A stretch of 64,000 bases of DNA from Argopecten irradians (Eukaryota; Mollusca; Bivalvia; Pectinida; Pectinidae). Each line of letters begins with the position of its first letter. Position 1 is the first letter of the stretch. The stretch covers positions 40,225,604-40,289,603 of the forward strand of contig NC_091142.1 of the NCBI RefSeq assembly GCF_041381155.1, given 5' to 3'. Below the pieces are notes generated by a model. It made no database searches. It worked only from the letters and a program-made list of their open reading frames with translations, and was not told the DNA's origin. Below, one piece after another: positions 58,001 to 64,000 of the stretch. Both the position numbers and the translations under genes were made by a program.

Positions 58001-61000
58001 AGCGATTTTTCTTGTATCTTGGTCACATGGTTAAATGTGCAGATGGCCCACATGAGTTCGCTCGGCACCTTCATCGGACCCTCTTTGGCAGAGTAATGGC
58101 CCATTATTTAACTAAAAACACCATTTTCATCTGTTTCCATTTTATAACTCTTGCAAATATTACCAGATTTTCTTGAAACTTCGTGACATGGTTAAATGTC
58201 TTGGGGCCTTGGCCAAGTTTGATTGGCACTTTCAAAGGACCCTATTTGACAGAGTTATGGCCCTTCAAATAATGAAAAATGCCATTTTCGGCAGTTTCAG
58301 TTTAATTATTCTTGCGAATATTACCGGATTCTCTCAAAACTTGGTAAGTTACTAACATTGTTAAATATCTCAGGGCCTTGGCCAAGTTTAATCAGCTCTT
58401 TCATTGGACCCTATTTGGTGGAGTTAGAAAGCAGGGGATAAAAATTCCACTAAGTTTTTTTTCTTCTTTGAATCTTTTTGGGGTCATGAAAAAATCACTG
58501 TGAAAACAGCCATCTCAGATTTTGAGAGAAAACATACCACAAATAAATACAAAATGCTATAGCTTATAGCAAAACCACCTTTCATGCTAACATTCATGCT
58601 AACATATTATAATTATTTTTATACATTTGTTGCCAATGATGTATTTTCTTCACCAACAGGAGTGTTTACTATGACTGTTTTGCTGATTTTCAGTTTTGCT
58701 GAAGAATATGCGGACGCCTCATGGCTGTTTGTGTGCGAGGAGGAGACCCGTGTAGACGTACACAAACTGGTCAAGGTCCTCCAGAGGTTTGATCACACGA
58801 AGGTCTGTACAGAGAAAAAAAGACCGTTTGTTTCCTTTATTCTTTAAAATACATGATAATTTTGTCTAAAAATACTTGACTTTCACATTGTTTGTGGAAA
58901 TTGTCTATTGGATAGGTTAATACCAGACTGCTCCTTATCTGAACACATTCCCTTATGAAGACACAGTTGAATTCTTCTAATTCAAAGGCTATAGGAGTTC
59001 ATTATGAATTTTCTGGGGTCAATTAGTCAAGAGAGTAAAAAATGGGTGCTTAATGATGTGATTGACTTTTAGATTTATCAAAATGTTTTTAATCTAAAAA
59101 AAAAGTAGATTTCATTTCCATGACATGGTAAAGTACTTAGCTAGAAAAGGCTGAAGTGGCCAAGTGTTTAAGATGTTGCAGCACCGCAAGTTTGAAGCCA
59201 GGTACTGACTGCTGGTTTTCTTTGGGAACTCCAGCTTTCCTTCGCCTCCTAAATCTGGCACATCCTTATCACTCAATGTTAATAGGATGTTAACAAAGCA
59301 AGCCAAACTTTAACTAGAAAACATTAAATGATTTTTGTTTGTTTGTTTGATTAATTAACGTCCTATTAACAGCTATGGTCATGTAAGGACGACCTCCCAT
59401 GTATGCGATGTGTTGCGTGAATGTTGTGCAAGGTGCATGTTTTGGGAGACTGCGGTATATTCATATTGTGTCTTCTTGTATAGTGGAACTGTTGCCCTTT
59501 TTAGGGGCGAACGCTCAACTCAAGGCCAAATGTGAGGCGGTGCCAAGGGAGGCATTAGGAAAGATAAAGTCAGTTAGGAAGAAGAGAAAAAATAAGATCC
59601 TAAATTTAGTCGCCTTTTACGATCATGCAATAGGGGCAGCAGGTACAATTATAACGCCCTACCTGCAGGGCCAAAAACATTGAATGAAAAATTTACTCTG
59701 TGTGTAATGCAAAATAAAATTTGATCTCTAAATTTGAAATGCTTTTTTGATTGACAGGAACTGTATTTAGGGCACCCTCTTAGGGACCAATCCCCGACCA
59801 TCATACACCATTACGCCTTCCATGAAAATCCAAGTAAATTTGCATATGCAGATTGGGGAGCTGGCTTTGTTCTTAGTCAATCTCTTCTAGCCAAGTAAGA
59901 ACATTTTGCTTTTTATGTTATAAAACAAAATTTAATTTGATAGTAAAACTTTAAACATTTATAAATATATAATCAAGATTGAAAGGGAAAAGAAATACCA
60001 GTACAAAGTACAGTATTATAAGCTAATACATTGTAAATCATTCTTATGAAATATTACGATAATTTCCTTGGAATTAGAAGTTTAGGATATGCACCGTCAT
60101 ATCAAATTACATATAATCCGTAATTACTGTTACAGTGGAACCTCCCGAAACCGATCATGGTCGGTGCATAGAATTTTGGCCGGTTCATAGAGAGTTTGGT
60201 TTGGAGAAGTTAACCGAATATCGATCATTACGATCCGAATTTAATTGATCGGAAGTCGTTTTCTACACTATACTGTACTGCCTGTATGCCTTGTTTCCGT
60301 TATAACCGTCCGATATTAATTGTTAATGTGAATGTTATCACAAAAGAGAGAATCATACGTTCAAAAGGAATGGATTACAGCAATCTCAACTTTTTTACCG
60401 CTTATAAACGTTGTTAGTTGCGTGATTGTTCTTGGGGATGTTCTCGTCTGCACTAACCTACATACAGCCGATCGCTTCCGGTTACGTCAAGAATCAAATT
60501 ATGTAAATATGGTCTAATTACACGATGACCAGTCGATGCCGGTCATTATATGACATGGTCATCGTCTAAAACAATGCATGGCTTCGACTTCTTCATACAG
60601 ATTATTTACGTTATCTGACAACTTCATATGTAAATAAATAACACATGAAACTATCAAGATTGAATACGGAACTTTCTCTTTATTACTAGCTCTGCTTGTT
60701 TTCCTACAGTAAACAAACCGCCAGTGCACGTGGTAGACCTTCGTTAAATTCTATACAATTGATATAATTAAATAATTACTCCACCATCACTGGTATAATT
60801 ACCGTGTACATATACCTATAGCTTCCACACCTGTATACATGCCCCAGGACATGGCATGCGACAACTATGGATACAGGTACGTATGTATTTCACGGTCTGT
60901 TGATCAGACCTTAATGCAAGCTATCGGTGTCGCTCAGGTAAGGCCGGTTTTCAGAAGTGTATTTTATTTACATTCGACTATTCCGATCTCAAAATCGGTC

Positions 61001-62301
61001 CGGTATTCGGAATTGGGAAGGATCAGTGTTGGGAAGTTTTATTTACTATTAATAAAGAGGAATTAATTCCGTACATAACACCCATGTTCGGTTTCTAGAG
61101 GTGATCAGTTTTGAGACTGTATTAGTAGCATGAATATTTTCAATTTTAGAAAGATGATTTTTTGTTGACAACCCTTAGTGACAGGACTGTTTTTTCTTTC
61201 TACACTGTATTAATTCTCAATCTCTTTTGTGTATATCCTGTTTAGCTTTTGTTCGTTATTTTTAGGACGGGGAAACGTTGGCCTGATAAGGACTACAAAA
61301 TAGATTTCACGATAGATCCCAAGCATGAGGTAAAAATTAACTCTTTATCAATGTTTCAGTATTTTGTATCTCTGCAGTACTGAGATACAGTATGGTCAAT
61401 GCTGTCATAATTGTTCCCCTTGACAACATGTGCTACTTAAATTGCCTGTAACAGGCCTATATGTTGTTCATAGTACAGAGAGACGTTATATCAAAACGAC
61501 TAATCAAGCAATCAAGGGGAGATAACCTCAATAAATTCTTCGTTGTTTATTGCAGCAGTACCAATGGTATTTGATTTTGTTTATCTGTATTGTCATTTAC
61601 TTTGTTATATGTTATTTCTGTTAGATCATTAAATCATTATTAGCTCACATGGTCCGAAGGACCGAGGTGAGCTTATGGGATACTGCAGCGTCCAGCGTCC
61701 AGCGTCCAGCGTCCGGCGTCCGTCGACAATCGACTTCTTCTCCATAACTGCTGGTCGGATTTCAACAAAATTTGACTGGTAGCATCCTTATGGGCTACTA
61801 ACTGAAAATTGTACAAACAATGGGGCTAACCCCTCAGGGGCCTGAGGGGCGGGGTCAAAAGGGGTCAATTTGGCTATTTCCATATAAACGACTTCTCTGA
61901 AACCAAGATGGGATAGCACCCATAATGCAATGGTAGCATCCTTATAGGGTTGGGATTTGAAATTGTACAAATGATAGGGCTGATTCCCCCGGGGACTTAG
62001 ACAGCAATAGACGCGGGGCCAAAACTAATTGTAAGAGTCTTTGTGATAATTACTCACAAAAAAAAACAACAAGTATATGATTTTGTACTCGTATACATTG
62101 TACAAATCATAACAAATTGTCATTCTACTGAAAAATAATACTACTAATCTGTAACAAAGGAAATCCTTTTGTCTATTATAGCTTGCCAAGTACATGTATA
62201 GTGATGCCATCAACGTGACCTTGACCCCAGTCACAGAATTGTGTTTGGTTAAAAAGTCCACCAAATGTGCTTCCTGGTATCCAATGAAGTTCCCAGACTG
62301 T
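51979..62301 (+). CDS. B3GLCT: Beta-1,3-glucosyltransferase, first eight coding exons (3' partial)
   Basis: Joined exons give 248 residues with all junctions GT-AG and consistent phases. The protein matches the N-terminal half of animal B3GLCT (about 500 residues in human) block by block: DIVFIVLSQKNPYHEKRAEV, GAWTVFPLL, SWLFVCEEETRVDVHKLVKV, TIIHHYAFHENPSKFAYADW, DFTIDPKHE and LTPVTELC. The family transfers glucose from UDP-glucose to O-linked fucose on thrombospondin type 1 repeats in the ER, after POFUT2, as part of folding quality control. Residues 1-22 contain a hydrophobic segment (RVALMLVVISGISFVSG) that serves as a signal sequence. The GT31 catalytic half with its DxD motif should follow after the array at 62.57-64 kb and is outside the window. 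The gene is divergent from the TBC-like gene. Confidence 0.93.
52976..53038 (+). CDS. B3GLCT: B3GLCT exon 2
   Basis: Acceptor TTGTTTGTCCAG. Encodes GISFVSGSEKQNIDRKAENN and S. Donor CAG|GTATAG. This is the poorly conserved linker after the signal sequence. Confidence 0.83.
53915..54880. repeat. B3GLCT: 70-bp minisatellite in B3GLCT intron 2, about 14 copies
   Basis: The unit contains 'gcttaccagtagttgatgtg', 'ttagtaggtatcacccaaac' and 'cactcttacccattctataa'. Most copies are identical. Copies between about 54060 and 54250 have many small deletions, unlike their neighbours. Confidence 0.97.
55288..55424. repeat. Inverted repeat in B3GLCT intron 2
   Basis: 'atattccttgtttcttgatg' (from about 55291) is complementary to 'catcaagaaacaaggaatat' (ending about 55421), and the pairing continues inward through 'aataccagt' and 'actggtatt'. 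The loop is about 55 bp. It is probably a foldback or MITE core. Confidence 0.85.
55607..55722 (+). CDS. B3GLCT: B3GLCT exon 3
   Basis: Acceptor TTTATTGCAG. Encodes ELQPKDIVFIVLSQKNPYHE then KRAEVFKEDFDAQVQELSE. The KRAE block is conserved in the family. Donor GAG|GTTAGT. Confidence 0.92.
56392..56474 (+). CDS. B3GLCT: B3GLCT exon 4
   Basis: Acceptor TAACTTTGCAG. Encodes RAKPKLIFIHKKHRSVLGAW and TVFPLLQ. Donor AAC|GTAAGT. Confidence 0.92.
56985..58460 (+). repeat. Interspersed repeat with roughly 150-bp internal modules, split by a transposon
   Basis: Modules containing 'cacatggttaaatgt', 'ggccttggccaagttt', 'ttcattggaccctatttg' and 'gagttatggccc' recur three times between 58005 and 58440. 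The left part (56985-57096) ends in 'gccacaaatcttaa' and continues naturally at 58002 once the 901-bp insert is removed. Confidence 0.7.
57097..57997. mobile_element. TTAA-flanked MITE, 901 bp, 17-bp perfect inverted ends
   Basis: The left end is AGGTAGGTTTCGCCCAA and the right end is its exact complement TTGGGCGAAACCTACCT. TTAA lies on both sides (57093-57096 and 57998-58001). Removing the element and one TTAA restores the surrounding repeat. There is no transposase frame. TTAA duplication points to piggyBac-like mobilisation, though the terminal bases are unusual for it. Confidence 0.88.
58694..58802 (+). CDS. B3GLCT: B3GLCT exon 5
   Basis: Acceptor TGCTGATTTTCAG. Encodes FAEEYADASWLFVCEEETRV and DVHKLVKVLQRFDHTK. 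The donor AAG|GTCTGT is weak, but the next exon joins in frame. Confidence 0.92.
59145..59306 (+). repeat. tRNA-derived SINE
   Basis: 'agtggccaagtgtttaagat' (A box) and 'gcaccgcaagtttgaagcc' (B-box region) are followed by 'ctgactgctggttttctttg' and 'aaatctggcacatcctta', matching the arrangement of the copy at 48366. Confidence 0.7.
59345..59690 (+). repeat. Dispersed repeat next to the SINE in B3GLCT intron 5
   Basis: Starts 'ttaattaacgtcctattaac' and includes the part shared with 9840-9990. The 94-codon frame at 59399-59683 is inside it and is not an exon: it breaks the B3GLCT frame and has no family similarity. Confidence 0.6.
59758..59894 (+). CDS. B3GLCT: B3GLCT exon 6
   Basis: Acceptor TTTGATTGACAG. 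Encodes ELYLGHPLRDQSPTIIHHYA then FHENPSKFAYADWGAGFVLS. IIHHYAFxENP is a strongly conserved family block. Donor CAA|GTAAGA. Confidence 0.95.
60133..61119. mobile_element. pogo/Tigger-like non-autonomous element, about 987 bp
   Basis: TA at 60131-60132 and 61120-61121 flanks ends that read CAGTGGAACCTCCCGAAACC and, on the other strand, CAGTCTCAAAACTGATCACC. Both continue to a GAAACCGA...CATGG block. CAGTGGAACC is the known start of pogo/Tigger ends. The small frames inside (61 and 75 codons) do not look like a DDE transposase. Confidence 0.6.
61266..61329 (+). CDS. B3GLCT: B3GLCT exon 7
   Basis: Acceptor GTTATTTTTAG. Encodes TGKRWPDKDYKIDFTIDPKH and E. SDFTIDLKHE is the vertebrate counterpart. 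Donor GAG|GTAAAA. Confidence 0.92.
61640..62030 (+). repeat. Interspersed repeat with 'gcgtccagcgtccagc' run
   Basis: Begins 'ttagctcacatggtccgaag', with a small inverted match to 'accgaggtgagctta', followed by repeated 'gcgtcc' and two related halves containing 'tggtagcatccttat'. This is the form of a dispersed invertebrate repeat. It lies in B3GLCT intron 7 and has no coding content. Confidence 0.6.
62182..62301 (+). CDS. B3GLCT: B3GLCT exon 8
   Basis: Acceptor GTCTATTATAG. Encodes LAKYMYSDAINVTLTPVTEL and ends ASWYPMKFPDC. LTPVxEFC is conserved. Donor TGT|GTAAGT, phase 0. Confidence 0.92.
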
Positions 62302-62569
62302 GTAAGTGCTGAATAGTGTATTTTTGTGGGCCATAAGCCAGATCATTGTCAATAATAATAAAAACATACTTTATTTTTAATCAACTCGTCATCTGACACA
62401 GTTTACTATTTATCCTATGACGAACATCAGTACATCTGTTTATATTCATATATGGTTGTAGTACATGCTATGATGCATGTGTAAAACTATTTACATTATA
62501 AACTGCAATATATCTACAATTCATCTAAACAAAAGAAAAGAGGTTTTTTAATGTGATACTTTATTTATC

Positions 62570-64000
62570 AGATGATTCTGTATTTGTGGGTGAGTTGATA
62601 TGGTTAGTGTCTATTACAGGGGTAAGATGATTCTATATTTGTAGATGTGTTGATATGGTTGGTGTCTATTACAGGGGTAAGATGATTCTGTATTTGTGGG
62701 TGAGTTGATATGGTAAGATGATTCTGTATTTGTGGGTGAGTTGATATGGTTGGTGTCTATTACAAGGGTAAGATGATTCTGTATTTGTGGGTGAGTTGAT
62801 ATGGTAAGATGATTCTGTATTTGTGGGTGAGTTGATATGGTAAGATGATTCTGTATTTGTGGGTGAGTTGATATGGTAAGATGATTCTGTATTTGTGGGT
62901 GAGTTGATATGGTAAGATGATTCTGTATTTGTGGATGAGTTGATATGGTTGGTGTCTATTACAGGGGTAAGATGATTCTGTATTTGTGGGTGAGTTGATA
63001 TGGTTGGTGTCTATTACAGGGGTAAGATGATTCTGTATTTGTGGGTGAGTTGATATGGTAAGATGATTCTGTATTTGTGGATGAGTTGATATGGTTGGTG
63101 TCTATTACAGGGGTAAGATGATTCTGTATTTGTGGGTGAGTTGATATGGTTGGTGTCTATTACAGGGGTAAGATGATTCTGTATTTGTGGGTGAGTTGAT
63201 ATGGTTGGTGTCTATTACAGGGGTAAGATGATTCTGTATTTGTGGATGAGTTGATATGGTAAGGTGATTCTGTATTTGTGGATTCCTGTGATTCTGTATT
63301 TGTGGATGAGTTGATATGGTTGGTGTCTATTACAGGGGTAAGATGATTCTGTATTTGTGGGTGAGTTGATATGGTTGGTGTCTATTACAGGGGTAAGATG
63401 ATTCTGTATTTGTGGATGAGTTGATATGGTTGGTGTCTATTACAGGGGTAAGGTGATTCTGTATTTGTGGATGAGTTGATATGGTTGGTGTCTATTACAG
63501 GGGTAAGATGATTCTGTATTTGTGGATGAGTTGATATGGTTGGTGTCTATTACAGGGGTAAGATGATTCTGTATTTGTGGATGAGTTGATATGGTTGGTG
63601 TCTATTACAGGGGTAAGATGATTCTGTATTTGTGGATGAGTTGATATGGTTGGTGTCTATTACAGGGGTAAGATGATTCTGTATTTGTGGATGAGTTGAT
63701 ATGGTTGGTGTCTATTACAGGGGTAAAATGATTCTGTATTTGTGGATGAGTTGATATGGTTGGTGTCTATTACAGGGGTAAGATGATTCTGTATTTGTGG
63801 ATGAGTTGATATGGTTGGTGTCTATTACAGGGGTAAGATGATTCTGTATTTGTGGATGAGTTGATATGGTTGGTGTCTATTACAGGGGTAAGATGATTCT
63901 ATATTTGTGGATGTATTGATATGGTTGGTGTCTATTACAGGGGTAAGATGATTCTGTATTTGTGGATGAGTTGATATGGTTGGTGTCTATTACAGGGGTA
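62570..64000. repeat. 55-bp minisatellite with 36-bp short form, continues past the window
   Basis: The long unit is 'gtaagatgattctgtatttg' + 'tggatgagttgatatggttg' + 'gtgtctattacaggg'. The short unit lacks 19 bp (the part with 'gtgtctattacag'). Short and long units alternate up to about 63060, then long units dominate. 'tgtgggtgag' units are mainly on the left and 'tgtggatgag' units on the right. It lies in the intron after B3GLCT exon 8. Confidence 0.97.

Noticed and set aside
59399-59683. 94-codon frame between B3GLCT exons 5 and 6
   Set aside because: Lies in a dispersed repeat with another copy at 9.8 kb; exons 5 and 6 already match the family without it.

Overview
The window is animal nuclear DNA: AT-rich, with GT-AG introns, polyadenylation hexamers, tRNA-derived SINEs, small DNA transposons and many tandem arrays. 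The mix of dispersed repeats and the protein affinities suggest a mollusc, probably a bivalve. That is inference, since no species marker was seen.

Layout. (1) 274-2122 (+) is the last exon of an unrecognised serine-rich protein whose upstream exons lie outside the window. (2) 2.6-15 kb has no gene. It holds three transposon-like elements with inverted ends, SINE-like pieces and two minisatellites. (3) 15446-16390 (+) is a complete intronless ORF for an unrecognised 314-residue protein, with a TATA box, a likely 5' UTR intron and an overlapping upstream ORF. (4) 17-30.7 kb has no intact gene. It holds 20-, 31- and 23-bp arrays, a decayed non-LTR reverse transcriptase, and a foldback element rich in hairpins that sits inside the 23-bp array. 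(5) 51860-30740 (-) is a gene I could splice into at least 18 coding exons from start to stop codon. It encodes a TBC (Rab-GAP-like) fold, apparently without the catalytic residues, followed by a charged coiled coil. One exon between exons 5 and 6 appears to be missing. (6) 51979-62301 (+) holds the first eight coding exons of B3GLCT, the ER beta-1,3-glucosyltransferase that caps O-fucose on thrombospondin repeats. The catalytic half lies beyond the window. Genes 5 and 6 are head to head with 118 bp between start codons, and share CRE-like and CCAAT motifs.

The most striking observation is in the TBC gene. Tandem arrays in at least five introns are built from, or end at, the splice junction of the neighbouring exon. 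Their units therefore carry dozens of extra donor-like or acceptor-like sites. In one case a 92-bp unit contains 51 nt of in-frame coiled-coil coding sequence plus its donor, so each copy could be a 17-residue cassette exon. A 55-bp array carrying adjacent acceptor and donor motifs occurs in the sense orientation in introns of both divergent genes. All gene models were spliced by eye, without transcript evidence. Several array interiors look scrambled and may be assembly errors.
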